DNA of 64,000 nt from positions 1 through 64,000 of the forward strand of contig JAQGDQ010000195.1 of NCBI GenBank assembly GCA_030141605.1, written 5' to 3'. The translations under genes were made by a program, and so were the position numbers. This document shows, piece after piece, positions 45,563 to 55,691 of this stretch; positions within the stretch are counted from its first letter, which is position 1, and each line of letters opens with the position of its first letter. This DNA is from Tubiluchus corallicola (lineage: Eukaryota > Priapulida > Priapulimorpha > Priapulimorphida > Tubiluchidae). The notes below the pieces were generated by a model. It did no database searches. It saw only the letters and a program-made list of their open reading frames with translations, and had not been told where the DNA came from.

Positions 45563-47117
45563 TGTTATGAATAAATTTCTGAATCATGAATTAAGTGATT
45601 AATTAATGGAGTTATCAACTTCATTAGATTATGTTGATAAAGAGACCTCCTAATTGGATTAGGTAAATTTATTGAAAGATTATGGGAACTCACTTAGCTG
45701 GTTAAAGCACATATTTAATGCGAGGCAAGAAATTATCGTCACAGAGTTTGTGTTTACAAGGAATAGAACAGGTGTTCATTTAGAGAGTAAAAGTTTGTCA
45801 CAGGTGTTTATTTAAGAGAGCGTAGAAATTGCAGGTGTTTAGTTTAGAGGAAGCAAAGCTTATTTTTATAACTTTGCGTGGTTAGATAATAAGCCTGATG
45901 TAATGTTATGCGGAGTTGCCGAACTATAATTGAGAAGAAGCAGAAAGTGGTTCTTTTCTTGAAAGAGAGTTTATAATCCGAGCGACGCAAGGAACTATCT
46001 CTCGAGTTGATGAAGTGAAGGACAAGGCGAGTAGCAGTGTTTTTCTCATGTAAGAAGCTACGTTACCTGCCATCTGGATGGTCATAAACCACCAAGCCAA
46101 GAACGTAACCTTTGAACTATTGCGACACGTTGGGGCGTTAGCGCGCAATGTTACGAAACTCTATTAGAGTATATAAGATGGTGTTTTGGAAGAACACGTG
46201 GCTAGTCGGATGTGAATCGAACGTGAGTGAGTTCGTCAGTCAGAGAAGGGAGAAGATCAAGTCTGGAGAGGCTACAGGAGTTCTGAGAGAAGCAAAGACA
46301 CGTTAGACACAGCGTAGACAACAATCTGCATCCTCAACGACTTGAGCACTGGATCTGCGAATAGAGTCTTGCAGCGGAATTGGATTTGGCCAATTGAACA
46401 GTTGTCATTGGTCATTCCACCAAGTTAAGTGATCTTAACATATCGTAACTTGAGAGCAACTCTGCATAGTAGTAAATCACAGTAATAGACACCTTAAGTG
46501 TAACGTGTAGTTGATTGTAATTGCATACTTCACATTGTAATTAGCACCTTAAGTGCGAAGTAAGGAAATAGTTAACTGAATCTGATTAGTGTCTCTTGGA
46601 GCTAATTATTAATTGTGAGCGTCTTTGGCGATTAAGATCAAACATTGTAAAATTAGTTGACTGAGAGTAATTGTTGTAAAACAATAAACGGATTTCACTT
46701 TAACTTAAAGGAATAGTTTGTGTATGCTTATAGGTGTTTCAGTTAAGCAACATTAAATTCTGTAAACGAATCTGAAGATTTGCTGTGTACATTAAGTTAA
46801 TTTACAAGTTCAATTGCGGGAACTCTAAGTTCAAAGACTCTAATCACAACGCGGAGTCATAGAAACAGTCTTGTGGGAAGATATCATAGCCCTATAGACT
46901 TTATCTTAAGCTCTAGGAGCCAGGTTGTAAATAACCTTATAGCAATTAGTGTAATAGAAGCGAATCACTCTTTAAATAGTCGTGTGTCTCCTTAGGTCAC
47001 GTGTTATACGATCACGAGCGAGAGATAAGAATCAATATTAATTAGAGAGATTAATAATACATGATAACGAATACGATAATTGGTACTAGTGACCATAGTA
47101 AAGAGGAGAAACCGATA
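45563..47117 (+). mobile_element. 5' LTR of retroelement copy B
   Basis: It begins TGTTATGAATAAATT and ends ACCGATA, two bases before the primer site. At about 1555 bp it is longer than the other LTRs, but shares blocks such as AACTCACTTAGCTGGT, GAAGATATCATAGCCCTAT and GGAGCCAGGTTGTAA. It is a diverged subfamily. No matching 3' LTR is found downstream. Confidence 0.75.
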
Positions 47118-47119
47118 AC

Positions 47120-47137
47120 TGGTGCCGGTGACAGCAG
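47120..47137 (+). other. Primer binding site, copy B
   Basis: TGGTGCCGGTGACAGCAG starts two bases after the LTR. It is close to the complement of the 3' end of animal tRNA-His (TGGTGCCGTGA...), with one inserted G. Confidence 0.6.
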
Positions 47138-47417
47138 GATTTTGTTTGCTTAACTAAGTATTGTAATCAATATTGTTTGATAAGTTGTAAACTGTGAACT
47201 GCTTGCATTACTCTCAGGTGTGTCATAATTGAAAGTGGAAGCTGTCAGAGAAAGCTAGGACACAGCTGGAAATTTATTGGAGGACAATTACTGAGGCGGT
47301 TCTAGAAGATATTGGAGACCCCAAACCAAATTGGTAGGTGGTTTTTATTGTCCAAGGTGTTAACAGCCTGAAATATTGTATTAGGAAAATTTTGTGTTGC
47401 GATAAATTCTGTAAATT

Positions 47418-48323
47418 ATGTCGGACCCTCAGGAATTAAAAAGCGAAGCTCAAATTGAGAGCTGGATCCGGTCCGGGAGTCTGCAGGACGGATGGTTAGA
47501 GCAACAGAGCTCAGAGGTTCAAGCTTTACATGCGGTAATTTTACGACGTATAAGAGACGAGGAACAGAAGGCTGTAGGCAGCCAACTCCCCAAAGAAATG
47601 ACTAGCCCAGAGGTTCACACCTCTGCTCAAATAGGTGGGGCAGTACCCACGATGGTAGAGAGAGCGACCTGGCTCTCCTCTCAATTAGGAGTTATGACCG
47701 ATCAATGGGCATTGTGTAGCGCATTGGCGGATCTACCAAAATTTTCGGGTCAGGAATCCGATTGTAGTGAGAGATTTAGAATTTGGGTTCAGGGTATTAC
47801 TAGGAGAGGTTTTTGTATCTCACCCGACTCACAGAATGCTGGCGGTGTGTGTGTAAGATTGGCTTATGTGACGGTTGATGGTTCTTGCACTCAGTACTTA
47901 GATGCGAATAGGGAATTCTGGTCTGGTATGAACTGGAGTCAGTTCGTAACGTATTTGGAACAGCGGTATGTAAACCGTGCTGAATTAACGAAACATATGA
48001 TTGAATTAAAGAATCTCAGGCAAAAGAAACATGAATCTTTGCGACAGTTAGTTGACCGTATTTGGTACCACGCTAGATTGGCGTATCGACCTTCAGAAAT
48101 TGACCAGCCCCTTGCACAACAGTTTCTAACTGATGTATTAATAGAATCGCTTAGAAATGGTCAATTAAGAGCCAAACTGATTAAGCACAACCCCCTGACC
48201 CTAGAGGTGGCATATGCGAGATGCCGAGATGATGAAAGTAACCATGAGATTACCAGGTTAAAGAGCCGGCAAGTCGCTCACCAGATGAGAATGGATACGA
48301 CCCTATGGAAGTTGATTGTATAG
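47418..48323 (+). pseudogene. Gag, copy B (frameshifted)
   Basis: Begins MSDPQELKSEAQIESWIR. The capsid-like core holds MTDQWALCSALADLPKFSGQ, RRGFCISPDSQNAGGVCVRL and NLRQKKHESLRQLVDRIWYH, the gypsy-type capsid pattern. Compared with the copy at 57264, a single-base shift near 48300 ends this frame as LWKLIV. The following zinc-knuckle part continues in another frame from about 48305. The gag would assemble particles and bind RNA in an active element. Confidence 0.9.
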
Positions 48324-48880
48324 CGACTAAATCGAATAGTGAAGATGACAGCCCTGTATGTCAGCTGATGGTGCCCAGAGATGCTAAAAGGCCAGAACAA
48401 GGTCACCCTGAGAATAGAAAAAAAGTTCCTGAGAACGGCCAGGGTCAACAGCATCCGGTAGGTAGGAATCCTCCCCTCAGAGGACCGGCACCTAGGCAGC
48501 GGCCTCAGCCCGCCGGATTAGGCCGTCAAGGGTTGGGAAGGTGGACTCAGAGCCCACGAAGGCCCACACAGGCGGATATATGTTTTAAGTGTCAGAGGCC
48601 GGGACACTTTGCTAGGGAGTGTCGATACAGGGGCCCTGTTATGCAAGGAAGAGTAGGCCGTGGAAGGCCGCAGGAAAACTCAACGGTAGTCTCCCCCGTG
48701 AGGAGCCGAGATTACGTAACGGAGACAGGCAGCAATGTAAATAGAATTTTAAATAAAATTGGTACATGTAAATGTTGTAAATGCGGAAATGATAATAGAA
48801 AAAGGCAGACTGCGCTTAAAGGGTGCCGAGAAAGGTTAAAAATAGCTAGTGTAGGGAAAGATAAATGGGATACCGTGAGA
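48305..48880 (+). pseudogene. Nucleocapsid fused in frame to pol start, copy B
   Basis: A basic linker leads to CFKCQRPGHFARECRY (CCHC), then PQENSTVVSPVRSRDYVTETG. In the other copies gag stops here and pol lies in the -1 frame. Here about 11 bases are missing (net one frame step). The stop and the 5' hairpin arm are gone, and the two frames are joined. The cysteine-containing pol leader (CKCCKC) and SAFRTHSSTG-equivalent RAFRTHSSTGWQES follow. Protease, reverse transcriptase and RNase H are then deleted. Confidence 0.8.
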
Positions 48881-48919
48881 GCGTTTCGAACGCACAGCTC
48901 CACGGGTTGGCAGGAATCC

Positions 48920-49503
48920 ATAATTGTAGGAGAGGATATGTGGGAGAGGATTATTTTGAGAATTATTTACAAATGATGCATCAGGCTTTTGTGGTAGCTA
49001 AGAAGAGAACAGAAGAAGCCAGAGCCAAGTGTAAGGAGTTGTATGACCGTAAGGCCCAGACTCGTCATTTTAGGGTCTATTATAACCAAGCTATGAAGAT
49101 AAAAGCTTCAAGAAAACTGCATCAGTATTGGGAAAGTAACCATGTTGTGTTGACAAGATTAGGTAAACATAGGTACAAGATAAAGAACATGGACACGGGC
49201 CGGGTAAGGACGTGCCTTGTGACACATTTGCGATTAGTGCCTCCCACGGCTGCCTGGTCAACTAAACCAGGAGCTCGAGAGAAAAATAGAGCAAGCAGAC
49301 CTCTGCGTAGAGCTGCCCGCGTTTCTGAACCCGAAGTCTCCCAGGAAGGAGAAAATGTTAGTAGGAGGGCCCAAGAAGGGTCAGCTCCTGTAGGAACCTC
49401 GTTGCAGGGAGCAACGTTAGGTCAAGGGAAGGAAGATAGCGAGAAGGCTGTAGATAATGCCGAGAGTTTGGCATGGGAACGACCTTGGCGAAGAGCTGTC
49501 TGA
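48920..49503 (+). pseudogene. Integrase C-terminal part, copy B
   Basis: The frame gives AFVVAKKRTEEARAKCKELY, DRKAQTRHFRVYYNQAMKIK and HRYKIKNMDTGRVRTCLVTH. This is the end of the catalytic core and the SH3-like C-terminal domain of a Ty3/gypsy integrase. It follows directly on the pol leader at about 48915, so some 3 kb (PR-RT-RH-IN core) are deleted. A charged, low-complexity tail follows. Confidence 0.82.
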
Positions 49504-49849
49504 AGCAGAAGAGACACCTCGCCCTGGTGTACCGGAAGAGGATAACTCAGAGATCTCTAGTAGTTCGCCACCACCCCTGCTATTGCCGAAAGAAGATCAC
49601 TCGGGCGCCACCAAGCGAACAAGGAGCGATAGTGGTAGCGAATTCTCTGAGGTTAGTGCGAAGTCGAGACGAACCGGAAGTGATATGACCTATAGCGAAA
49701 CCTCTCAGACAGGTAGTTCGGTAGAGTCAGAATATGAAGATGAAGGACCTCCTCCCCTAGAAAAGGTTCTTCATATGTCTCGAGCAGCAACCCAGGTTCA
49801 GAAACCTGTGGGTTGGACCTGCGTTTGGACACGCTGGCTTAGAAAGTGA
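49457..49849 (+). pseudogene. Low-complexity tail after integrase, copy B
   Basis: A Ser/Glu/Pro-rich frame (SEAEETPRPGVPEEDNSEIS, then SGSEFSEVSAKSRR). It overlaps the integrase frame by 47 bases in a different frame and probably continues it after a frameshift. No domain is visible. Confidence 0.5.
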
Positions 49850-50063
49850 AAGTTATGGTAGGACGCAGGTGTTCGCAATAATTAGGCGACCTCATGAAAT
49901 AAATGGGATAGATCTGATGTTGTTTGCGAGCTGTTTAGTCTAGTTATGAACTCTTGATATGCTTAACCTCGTATTAGGTTAAGAACTAATATCCGCGCAC
50001 GCGCAGCAGATCTAATGATAAATAGTAAGGCTGGAACTGAATAACTTACTAATTTAGGAAAAA

Positions 50064-50101
50064 GGTTAGGGCCACTCTAGGGGGAGGAAAGTCCCCTAAC
50101 C
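50064..50101 (+). promoter_or_regulatory. Internal polypurine tract inside a hairpin, before env (copy B)
   Basis: AGGGGGAGGAAAG (50079-50091) is nearly identical to the polypurine tract directly before the 3' LTR at 60775-60786. It is enclosed by GGTTAGGG (50064-50071) and CCCCTAACC (50093-50101), which can pair. The same arrangement is at 62535-62571. Confidence 0.65.
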
Positions 50102-50192
50102 TATAGATAAAGATATGAGAATGATGATAAATAAATGTACAGTGAGTCCAGATCTTTCCAAGGCTATGATGTTTTGGACTGTTTTTCAGAAT

Positions 50193-51412
50193 ATGGAATC
50201 CAAAATAGTGCTGTGGATGTTCGGGAGTCTCATGTTGGTACTCTGTGAAGCCAATGTAGTGACCAGTCTCGGAGCAATCTTCATCCGTAAAGGAGAAGTC
50301 CAAGTATCTCAATCCCGATGGGCCCTATTAATGCAACTAAACATTAGCCCGGTTGAACTTTGCTTGGAAGCTTTGAAGCAAGAAATGCTTATCTCAAAGC
50401 ATCATTCTTGGGACCCGGCTAGACGTGTGGATGAACCCCACACCCCATTGCATCAGGAGGATAGGTTCCTGGAAGCCATCACAGTGTTAGTAAACACTAA
50501 AGCTTCAACTTATCTGGCTGAGATGCAGGAGCTAGAGCAGAAGACGAATGACATAGCGCACCTCCTGGCCTCTAGGAGAGCAGGAGATCGTCAACCATCC
50601 TCAAGCGAAAATAAGTCTAGGCCTGAACCTTCATCCGGAATGAACCTGGATGGTAGGACTAGAAGAAGCCGAACAAGGCGTAGCTTGCTTCCTTTCCTAG
50701 GGAAAATTTCTAAAGCCCTAACAGGTACTGCAACCGAGGAAGATCTACAAGCCCTGGCAGGAAAGCTTAATCTGATACAGGCCTCCCTAGAATCCATGCA
50801 GCACATCCTTGAAAAGTCTGTGACATTAATAAATTATACACACATACAGAGTCAGGAAAACGCTAGACATATAATGTTGTTGCAGAATGACACTGCAGAG
50901 TTAAAATACAATTTAGCGGAACTTAAGGTGGAATTTGCATACCACGCACAGATAATGACTCATGAGATGGTGGCATAACAGAAATAATGGCGCTGATGCA
51001 GCGTATTTCCCATACTATGCGAAGGCTGACTGACAATGTGCACAAAATGACAGACATGTTGTCTACTTTATTGTCGGGCACGATGTCACCTCTTTTATTG
51101 GGACCTGCACAGTTGCGAGATACACTGTTACCGAGTACTTTATCCTTACCGGAAAGGCTGGAAGGAGATTTACTGTATTATTATGAGACTATGGAAGTCA
51201 CGTTATTAGCTACTGCTGGAGGATATGCGGTGCTAGCCCTCATATCGCTACAGCCAGATCAAGATAGGTTCGACTTGTTCCAGATCGTACCTATGCCTAT
51301 GGTAATGCCAAATTCTACGGTTTATATTTACCTTAATCCAGGGAGGAAATATTTTGGTATTAATATAGAGAGGACAAAGTTCTTCTTAAGAATTTGTAAT
51401 GAACTTCTTTAA
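50193..51412 (+). pseudogene. env: Envelope-like protein (baculovirus F/errantivirus type), copy B, broken
   Basis: It resembles the class of fusion envelope proteins found in errantiviruses and baculoviruses. The likely start at 50193 follows a splice acceptor (TTTTTCAG ending at 50189) by three bases and opens a signal peptide (IVLWMFGSLMLVLCEA). A basic furin-type site RSRTRR lies at about 50668-50685, followed by a Leu/Gly-rich segment (SLLPFLGKISKALTG) at the place of the fusion peptide, then acidic TEEDLQ as in the family. The frame ends at 50978. A second frame (50987-51412) continues with LEGDLLYYYETMEV and NSTVYIYLNPGRKYFGI. No membrane anchor or 3' LTR follows, so the gene is frameshifted and truncated. 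Confidence 0.78.
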
Positions 51413-51839
51413 CTTCTCATGAAGTTAAATATTCGACTTTTAGTAACTTATAGATATCGAAAACAACCTTTTCGGAGACTACAAAAGAAATCAGTTTATT
51501 CTACTAGATCTACCGCATACCAAATATTTCAGAAGATATCCATTAAGTGTAATTAACTTTAAACCTTACTTTGATAAATACTTAACTATGAGGGCAGTCA
51601 AACGCTTCGAACAATATGAACATTATGACTTACAGAATCGAACAACCTTGCCTGCTATAAACTGCCATGATTTTATGCGTTGCCAAAATTATTTTGAGCA
51701 CTTAATGGGAGAGCCACATACTTGTGTTGATAGTGCAATTTCAAACTTTCAGACTTCAGTGTCATTTCAGTGCAATTTAAAACATTCACACTTCAGTACA
51801 ATTTAAAAACATTTAGACTTTCGTGTAATTGTTCAAGCC
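51413..51839 (+). other. Unassigned stretch between env and the receptor pseudogene
   Basis: Two frames are open over about 130 and 360 bases. The one from 51447 to 51806 (FILLDLPHTKYFRRYPLSVI, NCHDFMRCQNYF) is in phase with the receptor pseudogene but shows no known domain. It could be retroelement, 5' flank or chance. Confidence 0.3.
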
Positions 51840-52652
51840 ATGTCGAACACAGTCACACGAAGCTGTTTAGTCTGATCTGCACCAGCTTCTGTTAGACGCT
51901 ATGGTATATTTACGTGCAGTGCATGTCGGTATTTTTTTTATCGACAACAGCATACTCAGAAGGCACCTCCACAACAAGGCTGTGTTGGGGACTGTTGCAT
52001 TACTCCAGACACCAGACGCTATTGTAAATTTTGTAGACTTAATAAATGTATAACAGAACTGCCTCAAAGCTAAATTGACCAATCGTATTAAATCCACCGG
52101 TCAAATGCAAACCAGCTCTTACCAGTAGCGATCCGGATTACCACTCAGAAGACATGCCAGCAGCCAGAATTACAAACATTATCCCAAAACGACCAAATAA
52201 TTCTACTAAAATCCGGTATACCAAGTATTGCATTAATATGGATGTACACGTTAATTAACTTCGCTTCGCTTGCACAACAGACAGTACCTCAGCACCAACT
52301 CAGCGATTTTGACGAATTTACGCAACAACTTTATAGGACCGCACAAGCTATTATGTTAGTCCGACCATCTCAAAACGAATTAGACATATTAACGAATATC
52401 TTACTGTATGACTCAAGTTGTCTCAACTTAGAACGACCTGATCAAGTGGCTATTTTTCACTCCATGTGGATACAAAGATTTAACCACGAGATTGCCATGA
52501 CATGGCCCTCCAGATTCACCTCGCAAATGGCGGCTTTGAGCAATTTCCAGGCACTATACCAAGCTGTAATTGCATTTGCAACACGTCTCCAGTCTTCACA
52601 ATTGACCCCCGATCAAAATGCTTACTTTCAACTAAGGGAAGAGAAGGAATAA
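51840..52652 (+). pseudogene. Intronless nuclear receptor (DNA- and ligand-binding domains) with three in-frame stops
   Basis: One reading frame of 271 codons encodes a compact nuclear receptor. The DNA-binding domain starts ten residues after ATG 51840: CLV, then TGA, then SAPASVRRYGIFTCSACRYFF (finger 1 and P-box), GCVGDCCITPDTRRYCKFCR and LNKC (finger 2). A hinge holds TAA at 52071 and 52089. The ligand-binding domain shows LSQNDQIILLKSGIPSIALI, the helix 3-5 signature, then PSQNELDILTNILLYD, ERPDQVAIFHSMWIQRF and FQALYQAV. A clear AF-2 helix at the end is not seen. The TGA at 51873 stands exactly where finger 1 needs its second zinc-binding cysteine. Absence of introns across DBD and LBD suggests a retrocopy or an intronless expanded family. 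Frame conservation over 800 bases argues that inactivation is recent, or that it is not a simple pseudogene. Confidence 0.85.
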
Positions 52653-53040
52653 TGTGTAGAGAATGATTTGTCATTTGTATTTTGAATTCATGATTTATAT
52701 TTTGAATTCATGATTTGTATTTTGAATGATGATTCTAGATTTGTATTTTGAATGATTGTATTTTGAACTCACGAAATGTGAACTCCTTTGTATTCTGAAT
52801 GATGGTATTTTGAACTTGGACGAACTCTGAACTTATATACTCTGAACTCATATGATGTGTGTTTTGAATATATGTTTAAAATATATTCGTAATTTGAACC
52901 TTGATGAATTTTGCATATACACATACTTTGAATTAAACTTTGCACCGCGAACTTTGAAGTCATGATATGGGTTATACATAGTAATTGATGTGAACTTGTG
53001 TGTTTTAAACTAAGGGTGCTTAAAGAAAAAACAAAAAAAA
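52653..53040. repeat. Degenerate tandem of TTTGTATTTTGAATTCATGA
   Basis: At least seven imperfect copies of a 20-25-base unit built on TGTATTTTGAAxTCATGA lie between about 52670 and 52960. The A-rich tract AAAGAAAAAACAAAAAAAAA at about 53024-53043 could be the tail of a retrocopied receptor transcript, but no poly(A) signal is convincing. Confidence 0.65.
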
Positions 53041-53795
53041 ATTATTAGTAGTATAGCTATATCTAATAAAGATAATGATGACGATTAAACCTATGATCTA
53101 TGATGATGAATGTTAGGATAATATGCTGTGTAGCGGGTGCATAGACCCTTTTTTGGTCTTTATTTAGTTACTGCCACGGTGCTGCCACCTGTTTGTTTAT
53201 TTAGTAGACTTTTTGCCTTTTACAGTAGTCACTCTTTTAAAATTGAAGCACCTAATATCCTTGAATACATTAGCATTTTGATCTTTCGCTATAGCTATAG
53301 TAGTTGTCTGACATTTTACCCGTCTTTTGATTCTCTCGGCCATTGCTCTAGTGTTGTCTATGGTGAACATTATGTCTGTAACTTTCTTACGAGTTTATTG
53401 TTGTGACATCGTTGTTCTTAAGGCCTTGGAGTTCTCATTCCTGTCTTTGTAATTGCTAAAGGCTCTAACAACGTAAGTCATTATTAATTAATTTCAAATT
53501 ATCTCAAATTATTATATATTATTGAATTACAGAATAAAGAAACTTTTGGTCAGCACATTAAACTGGTGTTTTGCATCCATTTCATACTGTATGGTAATAA
53601 TGATATTTTAAAGAAAAATGTTCGTCATGATGATTTGGTCACAATGATATTATAGTATTATAAGGAAAAATGGTTATTATAATGATATTATATATATACT
53701 GATGTTGCTGAGACCTTGAATAATGTAATCACCAAAGATAATAACTACCTCAGCATATAGAGGCTTCTTCTAGACATTCGCACGTAATCATTCGC
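53041..53795. other. Intergenic, nothing recognised
   Basis: AT-rich DNA before the LINE. An 89-codon frame at 53137-53406 lacks any recognisable domain. Confidence 0.4.
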
Positions 53796-55440
53796 TTGTT
53801 ATATGACTGTACTGTTAGTGTAGATGAAATATATGCCATGATACAAACCATGAGCAAAGGTAAATCAGCAGGCTATGATCAAAGATATGCTGAACATTTG
53901 TTATACGCTCCTAGAGTATTATCAATGTACATAGCAATGCTGTTTAATCTTATATACATACACTGTTAGGTGCCAAATGATTTTGGGAAAGGAATAATTA
54001 TACCTGTTGTTAAAGATAACAATGGCGACCTAACAGATTTCAATAATTATCGTGCCACTATCTCAAAATTATTTGAATCTGTTTTACTGGCAAAGTTTGG
54101 TGATTGCTTAGAAAGTGACGAATTACAATTCGGTTTTAAAGTTGAATCAAGTTGCAATCATGCCATACATACCATAAATGAAACGGTAAATTTTTTCACC
54201 GCAAGAAATAATCCTGTATATGTCGCATTTCTAGATGCCTCCAAAGCTTTTGATAGAGTACTGCACGGAGGGTTGTTTATTAAACTGGTAGAAAAACGGG
54301 TTCCCAAGATATTTGCTAACGTATTAATGAATTGGTATAGTAAACTTACGGCCTGTGTCAAATGGGTGTAAGTTTACTAAGATCAGTGTAGTACCCAATT
54401 TTGTATAAAAACAGGTGTCAGACAAGGAGGTGCATTATCACCGATTTTATATGCTGTATATACAGACGACCTTATACGTCAATTGCGTTCAGCTGGTTAT
54501 GGTTGTTACGTGGCAGATAATTTTGTGGGTACTGTCATGTATGCTGATGACATTGCCTTGTTGTCAGGGTCATGTAGACACTTACGTGAAATGCTTAAAA
54601 ACTGTGAAAAATATGGTATAGAATGGAGTATCTCATTTAATCCTAACAAAACACGGCTTCTTTATTTTGGTAAAAGCTTTACTGGAGAGGGTGTAATCTG
54701 TTTTTGCGGTAAACAACTGATCTGGAAACAGACAGTAAAGTATTTGGGTTGCGATATTGTGACAAGTGATAGTTTTTCTATTGATGTTTCAAGGTTAAAA
54801 AGGAAATTCATTGATTCCGTGAATAATATTCTCTCAAGTATGGGCCACAACCGTAATGACATAGTAGCTAAAACTCTGGTCAATACATATTGTCTACTCA
54901 TTTTGTTATACGGATGTGAAATTGGGGGTATATCAAACAATGAAGTTAATGCCATTAGGGTAAAATGGAACACTGCTTATAGAAAAATATTCGATTTTAG
55001 ACAAAATGAAAGCGTCAAATTGTTAATGTATTTTTGTGGCACAATGCCTGCGAATTATTTAATAGAGTGTCGAAAATTAAACTTTGTGAGAAAAATTGTA
55101 AACTCTTGCACATTGAGAATTCCAAAGCTATGCTACTATGTAAATAACAGTCAAGTAAATTTAAGATTTAAATATGGTTGTACTGTAGATCTAAACGAAA
55201 ATGTCAAATTAAAGGTTAAGAACTCATTTAAATCATATGTTTTAAGATATCTATTATAGCTTCTTACAACACTGTATAATGTAATATAATTACAAGGGAA
55301 CTACAATGTCTGGTTATTATAAAGTTGAATGTCTGTAGATATGTTACTTTACTAACATCGCATTACCTGTTTTACTAACATCTTTAACTTTGTAAATTGC
55401 ATATTTTATACGAAATAAACTTATAATAATATTAATGATA
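53796..55440 (+). mobile_element. Non-LTR retrotransposon, RT-bearing 3' part
   Basis: At about 53840 the RT starts with IQTMSKGKSAGYD and AEHLLYAP. Then comes PNDFGKGIIIPVVKD after a TAG, and DFNNYRATISKLFESVLLAK and VAFLDASKAFDRV (catalytic Asp) up to 54371. A frame change follows near 54370; the sequence CVRQGGALSPILYAVYTDDL-type PQG region then gives YADDIALLSGS (54538-54570) and a C-terminal part ending at 55259. The 3' UTR ends in an AATAAACTTATAATAATATT-type tail near 55420. The endonuclease part is missing. At least one stop and one frameshift make it inactive. Confidence 0.85.
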
Positions 55441-55479
55441 ATATCAGAAATAATACGAAGAGAAACATGCCCAATGTAC

Positions 55480-55691
55480 AGTCAGGCCTTAGCAAGCCGA
55501 ATTGTAATCAGGTGAGCTGAGTCCCTGTGACTCATTGCTGCTGAAGAAGCAGTCAGGAAGCAGAGAGCACAGTGGCATGTAAGGATGCCCTGTGTGGAAA
55601 GGGGTTCAGCTCGGTTTCACCCTATACAGGGGAGCCCAAGAACTCAGAACAGAAACTTGTTTATAGAAATTAAAACAATAATTTAAAGAAT
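55480..55691 (+). mobile_element. Retroelement leader remnant split by element C
   Basis: AGGCCTTAGCAAGCCGAATT and CTATACAGGGGAGCCCAAG match the leader before the minus-strand gag at 44080-44290. The last four bases, GAAT, are the target duplication of the element that follows. Confidence 0.6.

Noticed and set aside
51873..51875. TGA as selenocysteine codon in the receptor
   Set aside because: Two TAA stops follow in the same frame and no SECIS element was recognised, so nonsense mutation is the simpler reading.
51840..52652. Receptor as cargo captured by the retroelement
   Set aside because: Copy B has no 3' LTR beyond the receptor and no other copy carries receptor sequence; neighbourhood by chance is simpler.
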